Positions 13,863-20,052 of a stretch of 20,052 nt of DNA are shown piece after piece. The notes below the pieces were generated by a model. That model saw nothing but the letters and a program-made list of their open reading frames with translations, ran no database searches and was not told the origin of the DNA. Both the position numbers and the translations under genes were made by a program. This DNA is from CAIPFQ01 sp035480615 (lineage in GTDB: Bacteria > Chlamydiota > Chlamydiia > Chlamydiales > SM23-39). The stretch spans positions 1 through 20,052 of the forward strand of contig DATIHO010000019.1 in NCBI GenBank assembly GCA_035480615.1, given 5' to 3'. Every line of letters starts with the position of its first letter. Position 1 is the first letter of the stretch.

Positions 13863-15338
13863 TTACGGCTTGTCTAGCAGATGTTTAAAATCAATGATCG
13901 AAGAAAAAAAATCACTCTCTACTACGTTTTCATTCATTCCATTTACATGAATCAAAACAGGTCGTATTGAGATGTTTTTTGGAAGAGTTATGCTTCGAAT
14001 CTTCTGCCTTACTTCATCAATAACACTTCTGGTAAGCTCTTGGCCGCTAAATTTAATTTCACACAAATAACACGTTCCGAATTTTGTTTGAATCATGTAA
14101 TCAATTTGACAACCTGACCGACCTTTAGCTTTACGTTGGAAAAATGGATTGTCATTGATAATCTCAGAGGGATCAATATTGAGAATATGTTGTATTGTCT
14201 TGCGATTGCTGAGTACAAGATTTTCAAATTGCAACCCCATTGCCGATTGCCATTGAGGTAACAGCTTTAATCCCTGTCTTGTGATTCTCTTTTTATTTGG
14301 CTCGATATACTTCAAATAAAACCTTAAATAATTGTCTTTAATTCGATAATGACTCAACTTTGAATCTTCCCCTGTTTTAAGATGCCATGTAAAATCTTGA
14401 GAAACAAACCCTGCAGTGACTAGATCTTCCATATACCTGGAAGTCACCCCACTTTTTTCGACGTTTAAAGCTGTGTAGATATCTTTAAGCTCACACGGAC
14501 CTTCAGCTAGTCTTTCGACAATTTTTTTATAAATCGCACTTCTATTTGAGAACAAATCCGAAAAAATTCGCTCAAACTCACTAAAAAGAAATCCTTCTTT
14601 TCGAAAGCACAGTTTTTGAATATTATCTTCAGCGCTTTGATTGGGTATGATTTCTTCAAGATAGCGAGGAACTCCGCCAATGACCGAAAGAACCTTTAGT
14701 TTATCAAAAGCGGATACCCTTCTTTCTTCTGCATTCCAAAATTCGTTACATTCATAAAGCGGAAGTTCTTCTAAAAGAATGTCTAAAGAAATTCTTCCAA
14801 AAAAACCTGTGCTGCTAAGAATATTTTCTTCTATCCAACTTGAAATTGATCCACACAATATGAGAATCAGCTGAGGATTATTCTTAAAATAGAGATCCCA
14901 AGCTGTTTTAAGTTTTCCTAAAAACGTAGGATCTTTTGAACCCATCCAACTGATTTCATCTAAAACAAGAACGATTTTTCCTTTTTGAGCATGTTGTGCT
15001 AGATGCCAAAATAAATCGCCCCAGTCATCAGCTCTTGGAAGAGGGATTTTCATTTCACGTTGTAATTGTCGAGCAAATTCCTCTCTTTGATCGGCAGCTG
15101 AAATGTTATTGGTGGGAGGAAGCCCGGAAAATACATAGTGAGGTATTTTACTAGCAAATTCTTGAGCTAAACGACTCTTTCCGATACGCCGCCTACCCCG
15201 AATAACAACAAGGCTCGAAGCTTTTTTCTTAAAAAGCTCCTGTAACATCTGAAGCTCTCTTTTGCGTCCCACAAACGTATGCAACATATTTTTACCATGT
15301 ATTTTGGTGATGAATTTATCATATCCAAAACACATCAC
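13863..15338 (-). CDS. AAA ATPase with C-terminal DUF234 nuclease-like domain
   Basis: A 491-residue ATPase of the ATPase_2/DUF234 kind. 'FVGRKRELQMLQELF' (22-36) opens the domain, followed by Walker A 'GRRRIGKS' (48-55), Walker B 'IVLVLDE' (122-128), a sensor-like 'LILILCGS' and a winged-helix region ('VTSRYMEDLVTAGFV'). The last 80 residues contain D413 and 'CEIKF' with E427 and K429, an arrangement of the PD-(D/E)XK nuclease fold. The biological role of this family is not established; a defence or DNA-related role is inference. The GTG at 15338 or ATG at 15335 opens the frame, while ATG 15287 begins right before the family start ('MLHTFVGRKRE') and may be the true start. The gene is convergent with the porin genes across the palindrome. 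Confidence 0.8.
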   Translation of the reverse strand: MMCFGYDKFITKIHGKNMLHTFVGRKRELQMLQELFKKKASSLVVIRGRRRIGKSRLAQEFASKIPHYVFSGLPPTNNISAADQREEFARQLQREMKIPLPRADDWGDLFWHLAQHAQKGKIVLVLDEISWMGSKDPTFLGKLKTAWDLYFKNNPQLILILCGSISSWIEENILSSTGFFGRISLDILLEELPLYECNEFWNAEERRVSAFDKLKVLSVIGGVPRYLEEIIPNQSAEDNIQKLCFRKEGFLFSEFERIFSDLFSNRSAIYKKIVERLAEGPCELKDIYTALNVEKSGVTSRYMEDLVTAGFVSQDFTWHLKTGEDSKLSHYRIKDNYLRFYLKYIEPNKKRITRQGLKLLPQWQSAMGLQFENLVLSNRKTIQHILNIDPSEIINDNPFFQRKAKGRSGCQIDYMIQTKFGTCYLCEIKFSGQELTRSVIDEVRQKIRSITLPKNISIRPVLIHVNGMNENVVESDFFSSIIDFKHLLDKP

Positions 15339-15522
15339 GAAATCAATATTTTTCGTTTTGGTGATACACGTAAAGCAACCAAATTGCCATAGAACAAGCT
15401 AAAAACCGAATGCCGAATTAGGACGCAAACAAATCAATCCACCTGCTGTCCAATGAATCGTTCAAAAATTGCCTCGACATTTGCGACAATTCTCTATAAA
15501 CTGGACCCAAAATTCAGATGAT

Positions 15523-15528
15523 GAGGAG
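15523..15528 (+). promoter_or_regulatory. strong ribosome binding site
   Basis: AGGAGG, a full match to the anti-Shine-Dalgarno, about eight bases before ATG 15537. It is the strongest such site in the window and fixes the start of the dioxygenase gene. The gap 15339-15536 otherwise shows only a weak promoter-like TATAAA around 15496. Confidence 0.7.
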
Positions 15529-15536
15529 GGTGGGTT

Positions 15537-16673
15537 ATGAAACGAGTGTGTTTTTTGGTCTTTTTATCGTTGGTTCCTACATTTACAAATGCACAGCCTT
15601 TATTAGGAGAGGCCAGCATTACTACAGACATTCGGTCTCCGCTCGTCGCTTCCTACTTAAGAGATCTTGAGAAACTGGGATATTGTGTGATTCCCCAAGT
15701 GCTTTCAACTGCTGAAGCAGAAGCTTTGTACCAACGTGTCTGGCATGAATTTATTGAGAAAGCGTGGCCGAATTGCAGAATGGACGACAGAAGTAATTGG
15801 AAAGAAGCTTTTCCGATGCATAATAAAATGGGGATTTTTTCAGGACCTGCGGGTCAAACACAAGTGATGTGGGACTTAAGACAAGATCCTCGTATTGTCA
15901 ACGTTTTCGCTCGGGTATGGAATACAAACGATCTTATCGTAAGTATGGATGGATTATCTTTCATGTGTCCCCCAGAGATAAGAGACGGTTATTTTGAGCC
16001 TTGGCCTCATGTTGATCAAGCTATTTTAAGACGACAGGATACTGTTGCTCACAGCAACAATCCCCCTATTGGTTTCGTGAGCGAGTCACTACTTAAGACC
16101 CAACCATATACGATCCAAGGGCAATTCTTGTTTGAAGATTCCTTTGATGGCGATGGGGGATTTTACTGCATTCCCAAATCTCATCAGAGATTCATCGAAT
16201 TCGCTCCTGAGCTAGAAACCATTAATGCCATGGAAATTCCCAAGGATGAGAGAAGAAATGCTAGGCACAAATTCTTACAAGAGTTTTTTGACAACCGTAG
16301 GGATGAATCTGGAAATCCTTATTGTGCCAAACATATAACAGCTCCTCGTGGCTCATTGATTTTATGGGATTCGAGAACCATTCACTGGAATCAACATCCG
16401 AATAAAGATAGACCTCGTACCGACAATCCCAGAGTAAGAATGGTTGGTTATCTTTGTTATGTTCCAAAAACCAGACTCACAGATGCGGGGAAGATTCTTA
16501 GGAAAGAAGCTTTTGAAAAGGGCGTTTCTACTGGTCATAACCCAGCTTATCCTGAACTGAAATATACCAAGGATCACATATATCAAGAATTTATTCAGTA
16601 TCTTGAAGACCCAAGCTATACTCAACCAAAAATCAATCTGACTCCTTTAGGCGAGGCAGTGTTAGGCGAGTAA
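15537..16673 (+). CDS. secreted phytanoyl-CoA dioxygenase (PhyH)-family protein
   Basis: A 378-residue Fe(II)/2-oxoglutarate-dependent oxygenase of the PhyH type, which hydroxylates a substrate while decarboxylating 2-oxoglutarate. The N-terminus 'MKRVCFLVFLSLVPTFTNAQ' is a signal peptide, so the enzyme acts outside the cytoplasm, which is unusual because 2-oxoglutarate is cytosolic. The PhyH start 'YLRDLEKLGYCVIPQVLS' follows at 40-57. Metal ligands are H158 and D160 ('WPHVDQ') and H283 ('SRTIHWNQHP'); R299 or a nearby arginine may bind 2-oxoglutarate. 'GQFLFEDSFDGDGGFYCIPK' (195-214) is a typical core strand. The substrate is unknown and there is no sign of an acyl-CoA role. Nine bases after the stop begins the palindrome preceding the flavin oxidase gene. 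Confidence 0.8.
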   Translation: MKRVCFLVFLSLVPTFTNAQPLLGEASITTDIRSPLVASYLRDLEKLGYCVIPQVLSTAEAEALYQRVWHEFIEKAWPNCRMDDRSNWKEAFPMHNKMGIFSGPAGQTQVMWDLRQDPRIVNVFARVWNTNDLIVSMDGLSFMCPPEIRDGYFEPWPHVDQAILRRQDTVAHSNNPPIGFVSESLLKTQPYTIQGQFLFEDSFDGDGGFYCIPKSHQRFIEFAPELETINAMEIPKDERRNARHKFLQEFFDNRRDESGNPYCAKHITAPRGSLILWDSRTIHWNQHPNKDRPRTDNPRVRMVGYLCYVPKTRLTDAGKILRKEAFEKGVSTGHNPAYPELKYTKDHIYQEFIQYLEDPSYTQPKINLTPLGEAVLGE

Positions 16674-16681
16674 TTACTTTG

Positions 16682-16850
16682 GGTATACCGAAACAACCTG
16701 AAGAATCGGGAATTTGACAAGGAGGCGGCTTTAGTTTTTTGCGTCTGGAGCGAGCGACCATTGCCTATGGCAAGGCGCGAGCGAAGACAAAAAAAATGCT
16801 GCCAAGCCGACGTCGTCAAAAACCGATCCTTCAGGTTGTTTCGGTATACC
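16682..16850. repeat. 169-bp long palindrome, family 2 copy E
   Basis: The ends are perfect inverted repeats starting GGTATACCGAAACAACCTGA (16682-16701, matched at 16831-16850). The inner arms are only partly complementary: mismatched blocks alternate with paired blocks down to a small TTGCC/GGCAA hairpin near 16762-16772. A second copy in opposite orientation lies at 18332-18487. The stretch 16674-16913 holds this element and about 60 bases of leader, but no gene. Confidence 0.9.
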
Positions 16851-16913
16851 AGTTGCTTTCGTCAAGTACTTTCAGATAAGGTGGAGAGCATTCAGAGTGA
16901 AAACAACGATTCG

Positions 16914-18341
16914 ATGATCTTCAAGAAAATTTCTTACCTGGCATCTATGCTTCTCATTACTACTGGTGGCTTTGCTGATCAAAAAAGCCCAACCGTTGTT
17001 GTAGTTGGGGCTGGCATTGCAGGACTAACGACTGCTTATCGCCTTTATCAAAAAGGCGTAGAGGTTCAAGTTTATGAGGCTCGAGATAGGGTTGGCGGGC
17101 GTATTTTTACAGCCAAAGTAGGGGGTAATATTGCTGAACTTGGCGGACAGAACATTACCGATGGGGGAAAGGCTGAGAATCTACATCGCTTTATTGATGA
17201 ATTTTGCTTGGAACTGACAGAGAACAGGGTTAACCTAAATCATTATTATTTCGATGGGGAGACGCTAACTCCTGGACACCTTTTGAACAAAAAAGAGTTT
17301 GATCATGAAAATCTTAAATCGCAATTGGATGACATCGCTCAAAAATCCAACAACATGCGAGATGTATTAACCGAACTTCTCGATGAACAAAGTCCTTTTT
17401 ATAAAACTTTATCTGTCAGATTGGCTGCTTATGAAGGGGCTTCTGTAGAGAAATTATCTCCTTTATATGTGAACACTTTATACTACATGATTCTTGGAGG
17501 ATTATGTTCTGTTCATCAAGGTGGTGACAATGAAGAAAATTATGTCGATCTCGTGAGTATCAAGGGGGGCAATGCACTTTTGCCAGAAAAATTAGCTCGA
17601 TCGCTTGGTGAAAGGGTGCATTTGGATATGCCCCTTGTAGCAGTATCAAAAAGTCTTGACGGATCGTACGATTTGAGTTTTCAAAACGGGCAAAAAACAA
17701 AGGCCGATATTTTAGTCCTCGCCATTCCATGTTCCGTATATAGCGACATCGTGTTTGAAGAGGGTCTCATTCCCGAAGAAAAGCTGAAATCCATTAAGAA
17801 TGTGCAATACGGAACAAATGCAAAATTGTTGGTTCCCTTTTCTAAACCACCTTTGAAGAGAAAAACATTCATCAATGATCGGATTGTTAGTTTTTTTAAT
17901 GCTGATCGCAAGATTTTAATTCTTTATTATACGGGTGAAGCAGGAAAATTTTCTTCAGACTCTATTTTAGAAGCTTATCAACAAAATCGACCCATGTTGG
18001 AAAATGGATTGGGAGATGTGTGTCCTCCTTTGGTAGTGCCCATGGTTGCTCGAGATGAATCTTTGGTTTCTTATGAAGGGCCTGTTGGTTATAGTTGGCC
18101 CAATGATCCGTATGTAAAGGGGTCTTATTCTTACATAGCTCCAGGACAAGAAGCCTTATTGACTGCGATCCAGAGTGAAGGAGAAGAAATCGTAAAAACA
18201 CTTTTCACTCCCATTGACCAGTCACTTTATTTTGCTGGTGAACATGCTTCAATTTTAATGGACGTACCAGGGACAATGGAAGCGGCCTGCGAGTCGGGGG
18301 AACGAGTTGCTCGTATGATTGAAAAATCCATAACAACCTGA
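16914..18341 (+). CDS. exported flavin-containing amine oxidase
   Basis: A 475-residue FAD enzyme of the monoamine oxidase / L-amino-acid oxidase superfamily. A signal peptide ('MIFKKISYLASMLLITTGGF') comes first. The dinucleotide fold has GAGIAG (32-37) with E55 at the end of the second strand and 'RDRVGGRIFT' (57-66). Near the C-terminus are 'GYSWPNDPYVKGSYSYIAPG' and 'YFAGEHASILMDVPGTMEAA', both characteristic of this family. Such enzymes oxidise an amine to an imine and release hydrogen peroxide; the substrate cannot be read. ATG 16914 is chosen because it begins the signal peptide, although no good Shine-Dalgarno is present; the frame is open back to 16761 inside the palindrome. The TGA stop (18339-18341) lies in the second palindrome. 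Confidence 0.85.
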   Translation: MIFKKISYLASMLLITTGGFADQKSPTVVVVGAGIAGLTTAYRLYQKGVEVQVYEARDRVGGRIFTAKVGGNIAELGGQNITDGGKAENLHRFIDEFCLELTENRVNLNHYYFDGETLTPGHLLNKKEFDHENLKSQLDDIAQKSNNMRDVLTELLDEQSPFYKTLSVRLAAYEGASVEKLSPLYVNTLYYMILGGLCSVHQGGDNEENYVDLVSIKGGNALLPEKLARSLGERVHLDMPLVAVSKSLDGSYDLSFQNGQKTKADILVLAIPCSVYSDIVFEEGLIPEEKLKSIKNVQYGTNAKLLVPFSKPPLKRKTFINDRIVSFFNADRKILILYYTGEAGKFSSDSILEAYQQNRPMLENGLGDVCPPLVVPMVARDESLVSYEGPVGYSWPNDPYVKGSYSYIAPGQEALLTAIQSEGEEIVKTLFTPIDQSLYFAGEHASILMDVPGTMEAACESGERVARMIEKSITT

Positions 18342-18487
18342 AGAATCGGTTTTTGACGACGTCGGCTTGGCAGCATTTTTTTGGGTATGCTCGCGCCTTG
18401 CCATGGGCAATGGTCGCTCGCTCCAGACGCAAAAAACTAAAGCCGCCTCCTTGTCAAATTCCCGATTCTTCAGGTTGTTTCGGTATA
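18332..18487. repeat. 156-bp long palindrome, family 2 copy F, inverted
   Basis: This is nearly the reverse complement of the element at 16682-16850. Its right arm is identical to the left arm of that copy for about 80 bases. Its left arm differs by few changes (for example in the T-run near 18376-18390) and lacks the last ten or so terminal bases. The left end provides the TGA of the amine oxidase. The right end, GGTATA followed by AT, creates a TATAAT ahead of the desaturase gene. Confidence 0.92.
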
Positions 18488-18489
18488 AT
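18484..18489 (+). promoter_or_regulatory. possible -10 box at the palindrome edge
   Basis: TATAAT at 18484-18489 spans the junction between the palindrome end (GGTATA) and unique sequence, about 77 bases before the desaturase start. No convincing -35 hexamer was found at the usual distance. Confidence 0.3.
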
Positions 18490-18565
18490 TCGTTCAGTCT
18501 TATTGTAAAAAATTTCCCAGATTTTATAAGAAAGGAGAAAACGTCCTTTTGATGCGCTTCTGTAT

Positions 18566-19621
18566 ATGGCTGATATTTTACAAAAAACATATGTCCCTAA
18601 ATTAGCTCCCGCCATTGCAGAAACAGAAACAGCCCGTTTACAAGATTATGTATTAAATAACAAAATTTTACACCGTGATTATAAATTCTATTCTACTTTA
18701 ATTATTTCTGTTTATATTTCATATCTAATGACGTTATATTTTATTGCTAATACCAATAATTACCTTGTCATTATTTTACCCTCTATTTTTTTTGGCATTA
18801 TCGCTACGCAGATCGCAGGTCTAATGCACGATGCAGCTCATCTTGCGATGTTCAAGTCACAAAAAATGAATCATTTGTTTGCAGGTCTTTTTGCTGCAAC
18901 CATAGGGGGTAATTATCGACATTGGATTGATAAACATACGGAGCACCACGATCACCCCAACCGCATAGATTCAGATTCAGATTTAGAAGTGCCATTTTCC
19001 TTCACAACCGAACGTTACCTCTCACAAACAGGCTACATGAAATGGCTCCGCCGATATCAAGCTTGGCTTTACTTGCCTATGTGCGGTTTCCTTATGTATG
19101 TCATGCAATTCGAGCAGAATATTATCCAGTTATGTAAACACAAATTCCAACCCTTAGATTTGTTGATCTGTTGCGCAAGCACTTTCTTGTGGTATGTAAT
19201 GCCTTTTCTTTTATTTGGACCTACAAAAGCGATTATCTTTATTCCAATTGCTTCATTTATAACGGGCATTTACATGGCCAATATCTTTGCCACAAACCAC
19301 AAAGGAATGCCTCAGCTTTCTAAAGACACCGAAATATCCAACATAGAACACCAAATCATTACAACACGCAATGTGCGCCCCGGAATCTTCACCGATTTTA
19401 TTTATTTGTGTTTAAATTACCAAATAGAACACCACTTATATCGACAATGCCCGAGGAATAAATTGAAGTTATTGGTTCCTTACATCAAAGATTTTTGTCA
19501 ACGAACAGGCATTCCCTATACGATTCAAACTCCGTGGCAAGCCTATAAAAGTATTTTCACAGACTTATCGCAAACAGTCAAAAACGGCCAAAAAGCACTT
19601 AAAGAGGTAGGTGAAACATGA
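18566..19621 (+). CDS. membrane fatty-acid desaturase
   Basis: A 351-residue integral membrane enzyme of the FA_desaturase family (di-iron, oxygen-dependent). All three histidine boxes are present: HDAAH (88-92), HTEHH (124-128) and QIEHH (286-290). The Q-x-x-H-H form of the third box is typical of front-end and acyl-lipid or sphingolipid-type desaturases. Hydrophobic pairs lie at about 43-85 and 195-242. It introduces a double bond into an acyl chain; electron donor and substrate are not visible. The nearest good ribosome site, AAAGGAG at 18531-18537, lies far upstream and better serves a 17-codon frame at ATG 18552, so the start or its control is uncertain. The composition is visibly more A/T-rich than the neighbours, suggesting transfer. 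The stop overlaps the next ATG. Confidence 0.88.
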   Translation: MADILQKTYVPKLAPAIAETETARLQDYVLNNKILHRDYKFYSTLIISVYISYLMTLYFIANTNNYLVIILPSIFFGIIATQIAGLMHDAAHLAMFKSQKMNHLFAGLFAATIGGNYRHWIDKHTEHHDHPNRIDSDSDLEVPFSFTTERYLSQTGYMKWLRRYQAWLYLPMCGFLMYVMQFEQNIIQLCKHKFQPLDLLICCASTFLWYVMPFLLFGPTKAIIFIPIASFITGIYMANIFATNHKGMPQLSKDTEISNIEHQIITTRNVRPGIFTDFIYLCLNYQIEHHLYRQCPRNKLKLLVPYIKDFCQRTGIPYTIQTPWQAYKSIFTDLSQTVKNGQKALKEVGET

Positions 19622-19902
19622 ATGTTAAACAGATTGTCTCTCTAGTTGTATCACTTTTTGGAGTGATTCTGATCATTTACGCCCTTCATTCAATGGGTCG
19701 CATTTCTACAGCAAAAAGTGAAGTGAGTAGTGTAAGTAGACGTATCTCTGATAATACCATTGGAAAGATAGTAGGGGGAGAGATGCAGAATCAAGCGGGC
19801 CAATACGATACCGAAGTGACGGTCCTCCTGATTGGAGGGATCGTTCTAGCAGTCACAGGGGGGTATTGCGCCTACCGCTTTCGAAAGCGCCGAAGAAGAT
19901 AA
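19618..19902 (+). CDS. small two-helix membrane protein
   Basis: A 94-residue protein with a helix at about 5-25 ('IVSLVVSLFGVILIIYAL'), a polar middle containing 'GRISTAKSEVSSVSRRISDN' and 'GGEMQNQAGQYDTEVTV', a second helix at about 69-86 ('LLIGGIVLAVTGGYCAY') and a very basic tail (RFRKRRRR). Its ATG overlaps the desaturase stop (ATGA at 19618-19621), which indicates translational coupling. The repeating pattern suggests a conserved small membrane protein family, but I cannot name it with confidence. A role as a partner of the desaturase is inference from the coupling. Confidence 0.65.
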   Translation: MNVKQIVSLVVSLFGVILIIYALHSMGRISTAKSEVSSVSRRISDNTIGKIVGGEMQNQAGQYDTEVTVLLIGGIVLAVTGGYCAYRFRKRRRR

Positions 19903-19915
19903 TACATTAAAAACC

Positions 19916-19934
19916 TGAATAATGGGTTTATTCA
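19916..19934 (+). terminator. small hairpin after the last gene
   Basis: TGAATAA (19916-19922) pairs with TTATTCA (19928-19934) around a five-base loop, 14 bases after the stop codon. It is A/T-rich and has no following T-run, so it is a weak terminator candidate. Confidence 0.3.
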
Positions 19935-19936
19935 TC

Positions 19937-20050
19937 GGATATTCAAGACCTTCCGCCATCTTTTCCCGTTTTCGCCTCGGCAAGGGGGGCGGCCCGCCCT
20001 TGCCTTCGGCTCCAAACGGAAAAATCTGTTCGGAAGGTACTTGAATCTCC
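19937..20050. repeat. long palindrome at window end (copy G)
   Basis: GATATTCAAG-ACCTTCCG on the left pairs with CGGAAGGTACTTGAATCTCC on the right. The inner blocks TTTTCCCGTTTT / AAACGGAAAAA pair partially, and the stem GGCAAGGG (19979-19986) / CCCTTGCC (19997-20004) closes a G/C-rich tip. It is distinct in sequence from the other palindromes and may continue past the window. The left flank, AACCTGAATAATGGG, resembles the terminal part of the family 2 element (AACCTGAAGAATCGGG). Confidence 0.75.
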
Positions 20051-20052
20051 TG

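Noticed and set aside
16761..16913. N-terminal extension of the amine oxidase frame
   Set aside because: It would translate the right arm of the family 2 palindrome; the signal peptide begins at ATG 16914.
18205..18590. Minus-strand frames of 75 and 111 codons over the second family 2 palindrome
   Set aside because: They consist of repeat sequence plus the antisense of the amine oxidase and desaturase genes.
13695..20050. CRISPR array from the repeated palindromes
   Set aside because: The copies are far apart, of different families and with genes between them; there are no regular spacers and no cas genes.

Overview
The window looks like a piece of a chromosome from a chlamydia-related bacterium (order Parachlamydiales; Waddlia- or Simkania-like by gene content, which is inference). 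Supporting this: two short MOMP-family outer membrane proteins carrying the mature N-terminus seen in chlamydial major outer membrane protein (A-P-[VI]-G-N-x-x-[AP]-x-x, then a 'W...G..G' stretch), a SET-domain protein of the type chlamydiae use as the histone methyltransferase effector NUE, a BamD-like / LptE-like / RsbW-like run resembling an order I recall from Chlamydia trachomatis, and moderate-to-low GC. No tRNA, rRNA, CRISPR array or recognisable transposase was seen.

Layout. 1-1058: tandem Yip1-like membrane proteins, the first cut by the window edge. 1073-1582: a small exported protein. 1597-5004: a probable operon behind a good promoter-like site, with a 59-codon ORF, two small overlapping hypothetical genes, the SET-domain protein, a beta-barrel outer membrane protein and the 23S rRNA methyltransferase RlmB. 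5047-5849: a decayed patch with a truncated ATPase, an opposite-strand hypothetical gene and repeat debris. 5958-9197: a one-TM hypothetical protein and a P-type Mg2+ ATPase. 9368-13698: an envelope block with a hypothetical protein, BamD-like TPR protein, LptE-like lipoprotein, RsbW-like anti-sigma kinase and two MOMP-like porins. 13863-15338 (minus): an AAA ATPase with a C-terminal PD-(D/E)XK-like motif. 15537-19902: an accessory metabolic block with a secreted Fe(II)/2-oxoglutarate dioxygenase, an exported flavin amine oxidase, a membrane fatty-acid desaturase and a small two-TM protein coupled to it.

The most striking feature is a set of seven palindromic elements. Six are about 156-173 bp; the seventh is about 114 bp and lies at the window edge. 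They sit in nearly every gap of the right three quarters. Three of them (5678-5849, 9184-9355, 10934-11106) form one family: a 15-base core is fixed in both arms, and its left and right versions differ from each other in the same way in every copy, while the rest of both arms changes between copies yet stays complementary. Two others (16682-16850 and 18332-18487) are nearly identical, inverted, and bracket the flavin oxidase gene. A broken piece of that family lies at 5608-5630. Three elements supply the stop codon of the preceding gene, one replaces the start region of the LptE-like gene, and one lies exactly between convergent genes. They are best read as small non-autonomous mobile or structured elements adopted as gene ends and possibly terminators.

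All family calls come from reading motifs by eye; no database search was possible.
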